This document shows, piece by piece, positions 50,311-59,452 of a stretch of 64,000 nucleotides of DNA; the stretch's first letter is position 1, and the number at the start of each line of letters is the position of its first letter. The position numbers were made by a program, and so were the translations under genes. Source of the stretch: Segatella copri (GTDB lineage Bacteria; Bacteroidota; Bacteroidia; Bacteroidales; Bacteroidaceae); the NCBI RefSeq assembly GCF_019249795.2, contig NZ_CP156891.1, positions 2,206,501 through 2,270,500 on the forward strand, read 5' to 3'. The notes beneath the pieces are model-generated. The model was not told the DNA's origin. It made no database searches and saw only the letters and a program-made list of their open reading frames with translations.

Positions 50311-52596
50311 ATGGACAGTATGGGATTGACCCGATATATGAGTGTTCTGATGGACGATGCCATGAAGCAAGCCCGGTTCTTCGACCACGAGTTCGTGATG
50401 CCCGAGCACATGCTGCTGGCGTTGCTCAGGCAGTATGCATTCTGTCAGGCGCTGCAGGAAGAAGGCGTAGACAGCCTCAAGATGCACGAAGACTTGGTGG
50501 GATGGCTCGCCAAGCAGGAGCGTGTGCCTGAAACCATCAAGTATCTGCCAGAGCCGTCATCGCTCTTCAAAACTATGTTTGGAACGGCGTGCGCCCTGGC
50601 TGCTGCTGCCGACAGACAGCTGGTGAATGTACCCCATTTTGTGCAGGCGATGTTTGGCTTGCAGAATTCAGAAGCCGCCTTCCTGCTGTGTAAGAATGTG
50701 GGCGACCGGCAGGGCGAGTTCCTGGCGAGCGTTGACAGTTATTATCCTATTGGAGAAGATACTGGAGAGGCTGGCATGGGCATGGGAGCAGACTTTGATG
50801 ATGACGATTATGCCAACGAGTATGACGACGACGAGGAAGAAGGCAGAAGACAGGTTGTACAGGATTGGCATCAGCTGGTTACCTGTATTTCTGACAAGGT
50901 AGAAGAGCACAATCCGCTCATCGGAAGAGAACAGGAACTGGACAGAACCATCCAGGTGCTCTGCCGTGCCGAGAAGAACAATCCGCTCCACATCGGAGAA
51001 GCCGGAGTCGGCAAAACAGCTCTGGTCTATGGTCTCGCCAAACTCATCAACGAAAACCAGGTTCCTGAACGCCTCAAGGGGGCTCGCATCTACGGCATGG
51101 ATATGGGACAGATGCTTGCCGGTGCCCAATATCGTGGCGACTTCGAGAAACGCATCAAGATGGTGATGGAAGGAGCCGTGAAGGAAGGCAACACCATTAT
51201 CTACATCGATGAGATTCATAATATGATAGGTGCCGGTCGTGGCTCAGATGGCGGACCTGATGCATCCAATATGCTGAAGCAATATCTGGAGGCAGGCGAT
51301 ATCCGTTTCATCGGCTCTACCACCTACGAGGAATATAACCGTTACATGGCTCAGAGCAAGGGCATCGTGCGCCGGTTCCAGCAGATTGACATCAAGGAAC
51401 CTACCGAGGAGGAGGCTATCAAGATATTGGAGGGCTTGCAGTATAAATACAACAAGTTCCACAATGTAACCTATCGCAAGGACGCCCTGGAATATGCCGT
51501 CCGTGCCAGCGCCAAATATATCAGCAACCGCTGTCTGCCAGACAAGGCCATCGACCTGATGGATGAGGCGGGTGCTTATCTGGAAGTGCATCCGGTAGAA
51601 TCTCGCCAGCGCTCTTATGTTACCAAGGCTATCATCCAGCAGATTCTGATTAAAGTCTGCAAGATTGATGCGGCTGCGATGAAAGATGAGAATAACGATG
51701 CTTTGGCTACGCTCCGCCAGCGCATACTCGACAAGATTTACGGTCAGGACAAGGCTGTAGACAAGGTGGTTGAGGCTGTGATGATGGCAAAGGCGGGATT
51801 GACAGATGATGACAAACCATTGGCTTCGCTCCTCTTCGTGGGACCTACCGGAGTAGGAAAAACCGAGGTGGCACGGCAGTTGGCCAAGGAACTCGGCATC
51901 GAACTGGTACGCTTCGATATGAGTGAATATACCGAGAAGCATACCGTGGCAAAACTCATCGGTTCGCCAGCCGGATACGTGGGTTATGAGGATGGAGGAC
52001 TTCTGACCGATGCCATCCGCAAGACGCCAAACTGTGTACTCCTGCTCGATGAGATAGAGAAGGCGCATAGCGATATCTACAACATCCTGCTCCAGGTAAT
52101 GGACTGTGCCCGTCTGACTGATAACAAGGGTCAGAAGGCTGATTTCCGTAACGTGATTCTCATCATGACCTCAAATGCCGGAGCACAATATGCTTCACGG
52201 GCTAGCGTTGGTTTCAATGGAAACGTAAGCCGTGGCGAAGCGATGCTGGCACAGGTGAAGAAGACTTTCAAGCCTGAGTTTATCAACCGACTTTCCGACA
52301 TGGTGGTGTTCAACGATATGGATAAGCACATGGCAGAGCTGATTCTTGCCAAGAAACTTCGTCAACTCGATGCGAAACTGGCAGCAAAGGGAGTTACCGT
52401 AACGTTAACCGATGCTGCGCGTGAACAGTTGCTGAAATGGGGCTTTACCAAGGAATATGGTGCCCGCGAGATGGACCGTGTCATCGGTAACCGCCTGAAA
52501 CCGATCCTGATGAAGGCGCTGCTCTTCGGCAAACTCAAGAAGAGTGGCAAGGCGCATGTCGATTTTGACGGAAGGGAACTGGTGATTAATTATTAG
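50311..52596 (+). CDS. clpA: ATP-dependent Clp protease ATP-binding subunit ClpA
   Basis: ClpA is the AAA+ unfoldase that feeds ClpP. The 761-residue protein has an N-terminal double Clp domain (1-140) with an acidic linker (DFDDDDYANEYDDDEEE). The first ATPase has GEAGVGKT and IIYIDEIHN; the second has GPTGVGKTE and VLLLDEIEKAH. The ClpP-docking loop reads RASVGFNGN, with VGF where E. coli ClpA has IGL. The pore loops are GAQYRGDFEKR and GYVGYEDGG. clpP is not in the window. Neighbouring clpS and aat complete the N-degron branch. Confidence 0.95.
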   Translation: MDSMGLTRYMSVLMDDAMKQARFFDHEFVMPEHMLLALLRQYAFCQALQEEGVDSLKMHEDLVGWLAKQERVPETIKYLPEPSSLFKTMFGTACALAAAADRQLVNVPHFVQAMFGLQNSEAAFLLCKNVGDRQGEFLASVDSYYPIGEDTGEAGMGMGADFDDDDYANEYDDDEEEGRRQVVQDWHQLVTCISDKVEEHNPLIGREQELDRTIQVLCRAEKNNPLHIGEAGVGKTALVYGLAKLINENQVPERLKGARIYGMDMGQMLAGAQYRGDFEKRIKMVMEGAVKEGNTIIYIDEIHNMIGAGRGSDGGPDASNMLKQYLEAGDIRFIGSTTYEEYNRYMAQSKGIVRRFQQIDIKEPTEEEAIKILEGLQYKYNKFHNVTYRKDALEYAVRASAKYISNRCLPDKAIDLMDEAGAYLEVHPVESRQRSYVTKAIIQQILIKVCKIDAAAMKDENNDALATLRQRILDKIYGQDKAVDKVVEAVMMAKAGLTDDDKPLASLLFVGPTGVGKTEVARQLAKELGIELVRFDMSEYTEKHTVAKLIGSPAGYVGYEDGGLLTDAIRKTPNCVLLLDEIEKAHSDIYNILLQVMDCARLTDNKGQKADFRNVILIMTSNAGAQYASRASVGFNGNVSRGEAMLAQVKKTFKPEFINRLSDMVVFNDMDKHMAELILAKKLRQLDAKLAAKGVTVTLTDAAREQLLKWGFTKEYGAREMDRVIGNRLKPILMKALLFGKLKKSGKAHVDFDGRELVINY

Positions 52597-52638
52597 AATG
52601 AAAGTCTAGTCAAGAAATTCTTGATAAAAGATAAGCGT

Positions 52639-53304
52639 ATGATATTACAGATAGATGATACTGCGGACGAGATTTACTTTCCCGATCCGCATTATGGCGA
52701 TGAGGATGGATGCTTTGCGATTGGTGGCGATTTGAGTATTGACCGCCTGTTGCTGGCTTATAGCAATGGCATCTTTCCCTGGTATAGTTTCCGTGACCAG
52801 CCTGAAATACTCTGGTTCTGTCCGATGAAACGTTTCGTCATCTTCCCTGATGAAATCCACATCAGTCATTCCATGCGTACTCTGATGAGAAAGGGCAGAT
52901 ACAGCATAGGAATCAACGAAGATTTCGATGGCGTGATACGGGGATGCAGCAAGACCAACGGACGGTATTGGGAAGATGGCGCATGGTTGGGCGAGAACAT
53001 CATCCAAGCATTTACTGCCCTCCATAAGCAGGGCTTTGCGGCGAGCGTAGAGGTATGGGATAATGAAACCGATGAACTGGTGGGTGGACTTTATGGTGTC
53101 ACCATCGGCAAGGTTTTTATAGGAGAAAGCATGTTCTCCAGGGTTCCGTCAGCTTCTAAGATTGCCCTCATCTTCCTTGCCAGATACTTGCAGGAGCACG
53201 GTGGCAAGATGATAGATTGTCAGTTGGAGACTCCTCATCTCAAATCGATGGGTGGCAGATATATTTCTTACGAGGAATATATGAAGATTATGAACGAAGA
53301 ATAA
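52639..53304 (+). CDS. aat: leucyl/phenylalanyl-tRNA-protein transferase
   Basis: Aat adds Leu or Phe from aminoacyl-tRNA to proteins starting with Lys or Arg, making N-degrons for ClpS. I choose the ATG at 52639 (MILQIDDTADEIYFPDP); a TTG 18 bases upstream is possible. The 221-residue protein has FAIGGDLSIDRLLLAYSNGI, FPWYS, WFCPMKRFVIFPDE, DGAWLGENIIQAF and GGLYGVTIGKVFIGESMFS, all hallmarks of the family. Two hairpin terminators follow (53306 and 53353). Confidence 0.95.
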   Translation: MILQIDDTADEIYFPDPHYGDEDGCFAIGGDLSIDRLLLAYSNGIFPWYSFRDQPEILWFCPMKRFVIFPDEIHISHSMRTLMRKGRYSIGINEDFDGVIRGCSKTNGRYWEDGAWLGENIIQAFTALHKQGFAASVEVWDNETDELVGGLYGVTIGKVFIGESMFSRVPSASKIALIFLARYLQEHGGKMIDCQLETPHLKSMGGRYISYEEYMKIMNEE

Positions 53305-53305
53305 G

Positions 53306-53388
53306 AGATGTTCTTCTCGGAATAGAAGAACATCTTCTTTTGAATAAAAAATAAAGGCTAGGTTCCCAGAATCGTGAACCTAGCCTTT
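53306..53388. terminator. two successive hairpin terminators
   Basis: AGATGTTCTTCT (53306-53317) pairs with AGAAGAACATCT (53324-53335). Then AAAGGCTAGGTTC (53353-53365) pairs with GAACCTAGCCTTT (53376-53388). They separate the convergent aat and phosphatase genes. Confidence 0.88.
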
Positions 53389-53414
53389 GTTATTATCTGG
53401 CTTTTTGCTTTTTA

Positions 53415-55025
53415 TTAGAATATCGGTGTGCCGATGCAGCCGTTAGGTGCCTGAATATGCAGCATAGCACAAACGGTAGCGGCAATATCTGTCATATAGT
53501 GAGGCTGGGCACTCTCGCCGTGCTGGATGCCCCAACCCATAAACAGGCAAGGAATATGGATATCGTATGGATTCCATGCTCCGTGGGTAGTTCCCTTGCT
53601 GCTGTAATAATCGTAGTGACCTGGTTTCAGTACAATCTGAACACCTCCGCTGCGCTCGCGGTTATAACCGTTAATGGCGCGAAACTTCAGCTCTTCAGGG
53701 ATGCTCTCGATAGAGGTCTTCTCCATGTCGAAGGCATAGTGCACGTCCTTGTCTTTCTTCAGTCTGTCTACTCCCACCTGCTTGATGGCTGCGTAATCCA
53801 GACCGAGTTCCTCGATGATGTCTGTATTGAAGAATACCTGATAGTTCATAATGGTCTTTACTAGGTCCTTGTCGGTGTTGAACTTTGTCTTCAGACTCTT
53901 GTTCAATTCATCTACCAGTCCCTTCTTGTTCCAGATGCCGGCAGGGATTCGCTGGTCTTGCAGGAAGGTGGCGTTGTTTACGCCTCCATGGTCGGCGGTG
54001 AGGAAGGTGAGATAATTTCCCTTGCCCACGGTCTGGTCGAGATAAGCGAAGAAATCTGCCAATGCCTTATCTAATCTGAGATAGCAATCTTCTGTTTCGA
54101 TGGCGTTCACGCCCACCTGATGTCCGATGTAGTCGGTGCTGGAGCAGCTGATGGTCAGCAAATCAGTATCTGTGTTTCTACCCAGATTTTCTCCCTCAAT
54201 GGCAGCCTTGGCAATATCGAAAGTCAGGTTGCAGCCGAATGGGGTACTGCGGAGAATCTTGTAACCATGCTTTTTATATAAGGTAGGCAGATCGAGTGGC
54301 AATACAGCCTTTTCGCCTTCAACAATTCCATTCTCGTAGTTGTTGTCATCGTTGGTGCTCTCCTTGTAGGAATCGATAGGGTAGAGTGTCTCCCATTTCT
54401 GTGAAAGATACTTGTTTGGGAGTTTCTGCTTGTTGAACTTGTTCACCCACTCAGGCAACTTATCCATATAGAAAGTACTGGTGATGAACTTGCCCGACTT
54501 GTCATCAAACCAGAAAGCGCCATTGGCGTGATGGCCTGCAGGGAGGATGGATGCTCTGTCTTTCAAGGCTACACCAATCACCTTAGAGCGGTTGTTGGTA
54601 GCCAGACGGAGTTCATCGCCGATGGTGGTTACCCACAGATTGCGAGGCGACATCTTGCCAGCCTTGCTGTCAGAACCTACTGGGTTGACGGTATCGTCGG
54701 CAGTACAATTCACTACCTTTCCATCCTTCACGAAGTTATTTCCTGCAATTCCGTGGATGGAAGGAACGGAACCGGTCCAGATAGAAGAGTGACCGATGGC
54801 TGTAACCGAAGGGATGTAAGGAATCTTGCAGTTTTCTACGCTGAATCCTTCTCCGAGCATTCTCTTGAATCCGCCTTCGCCGTAGCGGGCGTAGTAGCGA
54901 TAGAGATAATCCCATCGCATCTGGTCGATAACAATGCCTACAACGAGCTTAGGGCGTTGAGGCTGAGCCTGTGCAATGCCGCAGAAGCAGCAGAGCACGA
55001 AGATGAGTTTGATAATCTTATTCAT
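53415..55025 (-). CDS. PafA-type alkaline phosphatase
   Basis: PafA enzymes are periplasmic, phosphate-independent phosphomonoesterases of Bacteroidota. The 536-residue product (start MNKIIKLIFVLCCFCGIAQA, a signal peptide) has a metal-binding Asp34 (IVIDQMRWDY), the nucleophile Thr75 (IPSVTAIGHSS), Asn96/97 and a KDR motif at 155-157. These match Thr79, Asn100 and Lys162/Arg164 of Elizabethkingia PafA, the phosphate-clamp residues of monoesterases. STDYIGH, TADHGG and THGAWNP give the other zinc ligands. The -7 element is TATCTTTG (minus, 55090-55083). Confidence 0.9.
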   Translation of the reverse strand: MNKIIKLIFVLCCFCGIAQAQPQRPKLVVGIVIDQMRWDYLYRYYARYGEGGFKRMLGEGFSVENCKIPYIPSVTAIGHSSIWTGSVPSIHGIAGNNFVKDGKVVNCTADDTVNPVGSDSKAGKMSPRNLWVTTIGDELRLATNNRSKVIGVALKDRASILPAGHHANGAFWFDDKSGKFITSTFYMDKLPEWVNKFNKQKLPNKYLSQKWETLYPIDSYKESTNDDNNYENGIVEGEKAVLPLDLPTLYKKHGYKILRSTPFGCNLTFDIAKAAIEGENLGRNTDTDLLTISCSSTDYIGHQVGVNAIETEDCYLRLDKALADFFAYLDQTVGKGNYLTFLTADHGGVNNATFLQDQRIPAGIWNKKGLVDELNKSLKTKFNTDKDLVKTIMNYQVFFNTDIIEELGLDYAAIKQVGVDRLKKDKDVHYAFDMEKTSIESIPEELKFRAINGYNRERSGGVQIVLKPGHYDYYSSKGTTHGAWNPYDIHIPCLFMGWGIQHGESAQPHYMTDIAATVCAMLHIQAPNGCIGTPIF

Positions 55026-55106
55026 AGTCAAAATGTCTTTTTTATACATAACCATTCAGTATTGTATATTAAAATTCGGTTGCAAAGATACAACTTATTT
55101 TGGTAT

Positions 55107-57191
55107 TTAACGATAAAAAAGACGATTTTTACCCAAACTTCTCATGGCGTTCAATACAGCCAGTACCGTAACACCTACATCGGCAAAGACAGCCATCCAC
55201 ATGGTGCCGAGACCAATGGTGGCGAGAATCAGTACGGCAACCTTCACTCCGATGGCAAATACCACGTTCTCGTGAGCGATATGAATGGTTCTTCTGGCTA
55301 TCTTCACGGCAAGGGCAATCTTTCTAGGGTCATCATCCATCAGTACTACATCGGCAGCTTCGATGGCTGCATCGCTACCCAGTCCACCCATGGCAATGCC
55401 CACATCGGCACGCTTCAATACAGGGGCATCGTTGATGCCATCGCCTACATAAGCGAGTGTCTTGCCTGCCGGTTTTGTCTTCAGCAGTTGTTCTACATGC
55501 AAAACCTTGTCGGTTGGCAGCAGTTCGGTACGACACTCGTCCAGTCCCAGTTTGTGGGCAACATCTTCTCCTACTTCTCTGCGGTCACCCGTCAGCATTA
55601 CCGTTTTCTCTACTCCAAGTTCTTTCAGCTCTCTGATGGCATGGGCGCTTCCTCCCTTAAGGGTGTCGTTGATCACAATATGTCCCGCATACTTGCCATC
55701 AATGGCGACGTGGATGATGGTTCCCACCTGGTTGCAGTCGTGCCATTGGGCACCGATGCTTTCCATCATCTTCTTGTTGCCCACGCAAACCACCTTGCCG
55801 TTCACTTTTGCACGGATACCCTGTCCTGCAATCTCCTCTACATCGGTCACCTCGCAGCCATCTGTTGCTTCTTGCGGAAAGGCAGTACGCAGGGCTGCGC
55901 CGATAGGATGAGTGGTGAAATGCTCGGCATGAGCCGCCAAATGCAGCAGAATCTTCTCCTTGTCAGAATATTCGCCAATATGCACATTATCTGCATCGTG
56001 GGATGAATGGTCTAGGCAGAAATCATCAGCATGAACAGCTGCCACGGCAAACTCTCCGTGGGTCAGAGTTCCGGTTTTGTCGAACACAACGGTTCCCACC
56101 TTGGCTAAAGCATCCATATAGTTGCTGCCCTTGATGAGAATACCGTTCCGGGATGCTCCGCCGATGCCGCCAAAGAAGGTGAGGGGCACGCTGATGACCA
56201 GGGCGCAAGGACAGGAAACTACCAGGAATATCAAGGCGCGGTTGAGCCATAATGGGAAGTTCTCGCCAAAGGTTCCTGCACCTACGATTCCTGTAGCTGC
56301 CAGGAATGGAGGAATAACCGCCAGGGCAATGGCTGCGAAAACAACGATAGGAGTATAGACTCGGGCGAAACGGGTGATGAAAGCCTCGCTCTTCGACTTG
56401 TTCTTGTCTGCACTCTCTACCAGAGAGATAATCTTGGATACGGTACTTTCGCCAAAACTCTTGGTGGTGCGTACACGAACTACTCCTGAAAGGTTGATAC
56501 AACCGGACATGATAGTATCGCCTTCATTCAAATCCCGTGGCATACTCTCACCTGTCAGGGCAATGGTATTCAAGGCTGAGCTTCCCTCAACAACAATACC
56601 ATCCAATGGAACTTTCTCTCCCGGACGGATTACGATAGTTTCTCCTATCTTGACGTCTTCCGGCGAAACCGACTCTACTTTTCCGTTTCTTTCAACATTC
56701 GCTACATCCGGTCGGATATTCATCAGATGCGAAATACTGTCGCGGCTCTTTCCTTCCGCATATCCTTCGAAGAGTTCGCCCACCTGAAAGAAGAGCATCA
56801 CAAAGACTGCCTCCGGGAATTCTGTATCTGATCCTGGGAAGAATCCGATGCAAAGTGCTCCGATGGTTGCAATAGCCATCAGAAAGTTTTCGTTAAACAT
56901 ATCGCCCTTGGCAATACCTTCTGCAGCTTCGCCCAGCGTCTCATGTCCTATCAATAAATAAGGAATGAGATAGACGAGGAGTAACTGCCAGGTAGCCAGA
57001 CTGTATTCCTTTTCGATGAAAACAGCGATAATCAGGAGGATGATGGTTGCTCCTATCAGAAAGAGTTTGGATTTCAAACCGCCTTCTTCATGGTGATGAT
57101 GGTGGTGGCAACCGCACCCCTGGTGCTCATGTCCTTCTGTGCCGCATGAGCAGTCATGATGATGTTCGTGAGAATGTTTCATTTCTTCCAT
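55107..57191 (-). CDS. P1B-type heavy-metal ATPase (Zn/Cd type)
   Basis: The 694-residue protein pumps metal out of the cytosol using ATP. The first 35 residues are extremely rich in His and Cys (HSHEHHHDCSCG, CGCHHHHHH), a likely metal-binding tail in place of the usual ferredoxin-like domain. It has the transport motif SCPCALVIS, the TGES actuator loop (ALTGESMP), the phosphorylation site DKTGTLT, the HP motif (THPIG) and GDGINDAP. A conserved Asp in the last helices (VFADVGVTV) supports Zn/Cd specificity. The -7 element is TAATTTTG (minus, 57263-57256). Confidence 0.93.
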   Translation of the reverse strand: MEEMKHSHEHHHDCSCGTEGHEHQGCGCHHHHHHEEGGLKSKLFLIGATIILLIIAVFIEKEYSLATWQLLLVYLIPYLLIGHETLGEAAEGIAKGDMFNENFLMAIATIGALCIGFFPGSDTEFPEAVFVMLFFQVGELFEGYAEGKSRDSISHLMNIRPDVANVERNGKVESVSPEDVKIGETIVIRPGEKVPLDGIVVEGSSALNTIALTGESMPRDLNEGDTIMSGCINLSGVVRVRTTKSFGESTVSKIISLVESADKNKSKSEAFITRFARVYTPIVVFAAIALAVIPPFLAATGIVGAGTFGENFPLWLNRALIFLVVSCPCALVISVPLTFFGGIGGASRNGILIKGSNYMDALAKVGTVVFDKTGTLTHGEFAVAAVHADDFCLDHSSHDADNVHIGEYSDKEKILLHLAAHAEHFTTHPIGAALRTAFPQEATDGCEVTDVEEIAGQGIRAKVNGKVVCVGNKKMMESIGAQWHDCNQVGTIIHVAIDGKYAGHIVINDTLKGGSAHAIRELKELGVEKTVMLTGDRREVGEDVAHKLGLDECRTELLPTDKVLHVEQLLKTKPAGKTLAYVGDGINDAPVLKRADVGIAMGGLGSDAAIEAADVVLMDDDPRKIALAVKIARRTIHIAHENVVFAIGVKVAVLILATIGLGTMWMAVFADVGVTVLAVLNAMRSLGKNRLFYR

Positions 57192-57386
57192 AATTTTGCA
57201 ATACTTTTAGTTCTATATAACCAGGAACATTCAGTTCCTTTTTCTATTTCGGTTGCAAAATTACGAAAAGGTTTCTGCAACTTGGTTGCAAAAGCTCCAG
57301 TTGCCCTCTTTTTCTTGCCGGATAAGTTCTGTGCAAAAAGAAAAACAGCGGCCCACGATTGCTCGTAAGTCGCTGTAATAGAAGCG

Positions 57387-57492
57387 TGGACCAGCTAGGG
57401 CTTGAACCTAGGACCTCCAGATTATGAGTCTGTGCCGAGCCTTACTAACTCCTGCGGATTTAGCAAGGTGTAACCAACTGAGCTACAAGTCT
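57387..57492 (-). tRNA. tRNA-Met(CAT)-like gene disrupted by a hairpin insert
   Basis: On the minus strand the sequence has a D-loop (GCTCAGTTGGTTA), an anticodon arm CAGACTCATAATCTG with anticodon CAT, a T-arm (CTAGGTTCAAGCCCTAG) and the 3-prime end CTGGTCCA. About 36 bases (57470-57435) stand where the 3-prime half of the D-stem (GAGC) should be, and these fold into a 9-pair hairpin, CCTTGCTAA with TTAGTAAGG. The acceptor stem AGACTTG/CTGGTCC has two mismatches. I read it as a tRNA pseudogene or integration scar; an intron is unlikely at this place. No normal copy is in the window. Confidence 0.6.
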
Positions 57493-57929
57493 TTTTATGC
57501 TATTTGTCAACCTGTTAATGAACACTGATAGAATGAAATTAGTCAACAATGAGTCAACAATCATCCTTTTTGCTTGGGTACAATAGTTATGTACTTTGCA
57601 AATAATATTGGGATTCATTTTATAGAGAGAACCCCATCTCTCTTATAATTCTTCAAGAAGACTATCTAAGGATTGAAGTAGCTTCTTACCCTCGATATGC
57701 TCTTTCACTTCTTGAAGTGCTCCACGAAGTTCTGTTGTGATGTCTTGTCTCTTGTATTCTGTCATATTGATATATGTTGGTGTATGGCTGCAAAGATAAT
57801 GCTTTTCTTTGGTTTAACAACAGTTTGGGTAACCAAATCTTTTCTATTTATGCATTATTAGCAAAAAAGCCAACCTCCACATAAAAGAAGAAGTTGGCTT
57901 GTAACAATATATAGGAGTGTTACATGGAA
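57493..57929. other. island edge beside the tRNA
   Basis: Next to the tRNA 5-prime end lies a direct repeat AGTCAACAAT (57541 and 57552). The rest holds the 40-residue gene (57643-57765), its -7 element TATCTTTG (minus, 57798-57791) and a terminator hairpin AAGCCAAC/GTTGGCTT (57867-57900) that ends the operon to its right. Confidence 0.55.
57643..57765 (-). CDS. small 40-residue protein
   Basis: The frame encodes MTEYKRQDITTELRGALQEV followed by KEHIEGKKLLQSLDSLLEEL. It is amphipathic and helical, with a Leu-rich C-terminus, like the short antitoxin-type or accessory proteins seen on Bacteroidota genomic islands. A -7 element TATCTTTG (minus, 57798-57791) sits about 26 bases before the ATG, which supports expression. 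No toxin gene is adjacent. Family unknown. Confidence 0.55.
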   Translation of the reverse strand: MTEYKRQDITTELRGALQEVKEHIEGKKLLQSLDSLLEEL

Positions 57930-58580
57930 TCAGAAATTCTCATGTATATCTTTTGGCGAGTTGTCTTCTGGAGTAATCGTAGGGGATATTGATTCCTTTT
58001 CGATTGCTTCTGACCATTTCTTTAGATTCTTGCCAATTTCATCTTTTGAATATTCATAATCCTTATAGCTGTATTCTGTAGTATTCTTTTCTGTATTTAA
58101 ACAGAGAAGTTCTATTCGTGCTTTTGTAACTCCTGTTGTAAGTTCTTCAAGTTGTTTTTTACTTATGGGAAAAATAGATGATGTGTATGAAAGATTCCAT
58201 GCTTCATTAATGGTTGCTTCTGTAAAGCATGAAGTAAGTTCAATATTGTTGCCTTTTGCAGTTTTCAATAGCAGTTTACCATTTGAATTAAGTATAGAGG
58301 GCATTTTCTTATTTGGACTTACCCAAACTTTTAAAGCATATTGCTGTTTGTTATTTGATGTGTATTGCTCTAAACTATAGATTAAAGGAGCTTTCTTTGA
58401 ATTGGCAATAGCGATTATCATGCCTCTTTTCATAGCACCTGCGTTTATAATGCTGCCTATGTTTGTATTGCTTCCAATTAGTGTTACATTATTGGCTGAC
58501 TTAACATAGTCAATTTCTCCCTTTGCGAATGATGGCAAAGAAAAAACAATAGTTGTGATGAGAATAAGAAGTATCTTCAT
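57930..58580 (-). CDS. secreted protein, unknown
   Basis: The 216-residue protein has a signal peptide (MKILLILITTIVFSLPSFA). The mature part has a beta-rich pattern (NNVTLIGSNTNIGSIINAGA, KRGMIIAIANSKKAPLIYSL) and a charged, Pro-containing tail. No domain is recognised. It lies 5 bases after the IS-split gene and is the last gene of a four-gene minus-strand operon. The IS element upstream probably separates it from its promoter. Confidence 0.65.
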   Translation of the reverse strand: MKILLILITTIVFSLPSFAKGEIDYVKSANNVTLIGSNTNIGSIINAGAMKRGMIIAIANSKKAPLIYSLEQYTSNNKQQYALKVWVSPNKKMPSILNSNGKLLLKTAKGNNIELTSCFTEATINEAWNLSYTSSIFPISKKQLEELTTGVTKARIELLCLNTEKNTTEYSYKDYEYSKDEIGKNLKKWSEAIEKESISPTITPEDNSPKDIHENF

Positions 58581-59452
58581 AATTGTTACAGATTAAAGTA
58601 AATTCGTGTGCCACCTACGTTTGCAGTATAGGCGAACTCTCGGTTTTGGAATGTTTTTGTATAGCTGACATTAGGAACAAAAGTCCAATCGTGCTTGCCA
58701 AGTTGGTTTAAGCCTCTACTGTAACCTATAATATAACCAACTTTAATTTTAATATATAGTTGGGTTCGGCTTTCTGTGACAGCAGTGATAACTTTTTCGT
58801 ATTCTATCGGTTTATTTATGTCAGTACTATTTTTACTTTGTGCGATAGCATTGTTTCTTCGTTCTTTTACCTTTTGTCTAGCATAAGCTTCGCCATGGAT
58901 TTGTGCTTCCATCTGTAAGGCTGCATTATAATCGCCGTCTGCTGTATATAAATCCGAAATGTTTATAGGCTTATGATTATATATATCTGGTGTAGAAGTA
59001 CTTTTAACAGACCCATTTTTTGTCATGTTTTCAAACTCTATTGCTTTTTGATGGTTTTCAGCTTTAGCTTTTTCCATAAAAGCCTTTCGCTCAGCCTGCT
59101 TTTGTGCTTCAATAGCTTTTTCTTCAGTTCTAGCTTTTTGATATGTTGCTACACCTTGATTTATTGCTTGGGTAACTAATTTAGTTCCCATAGCTAGTGA
59201 TTTTTGTTGAAATTGAACTCTTTCAGCTAAAGCCCCTAAAATCTTTTCAAACAGCATTTCATCATAGCCTGCTCTTATATATTTTTGATTGTTGTCAAAA
59301 ATGTCAGAAAGGAAAGCGACATCTTTTATTGAATCATTTGATTGAAGAGCTAGGGTTATAAACATATCTTTACTAGGCTCAAAGGAAACTCCTTTGAACT
59401 TATAGATAAGATTGTCATCTTGTGCAAATAATGAAGTTGCTCCCCATAATAG

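Noticed and set aside
57387..57492. A group I intron or normal tRNA intron in the tRNA-Met-like gene
   Set aside because: Bacterial tRNA introns lie in the anticodon loop and are hundreds of bases long; this insert is 36 bases, lies in the D-arm and replaces part of the stem.
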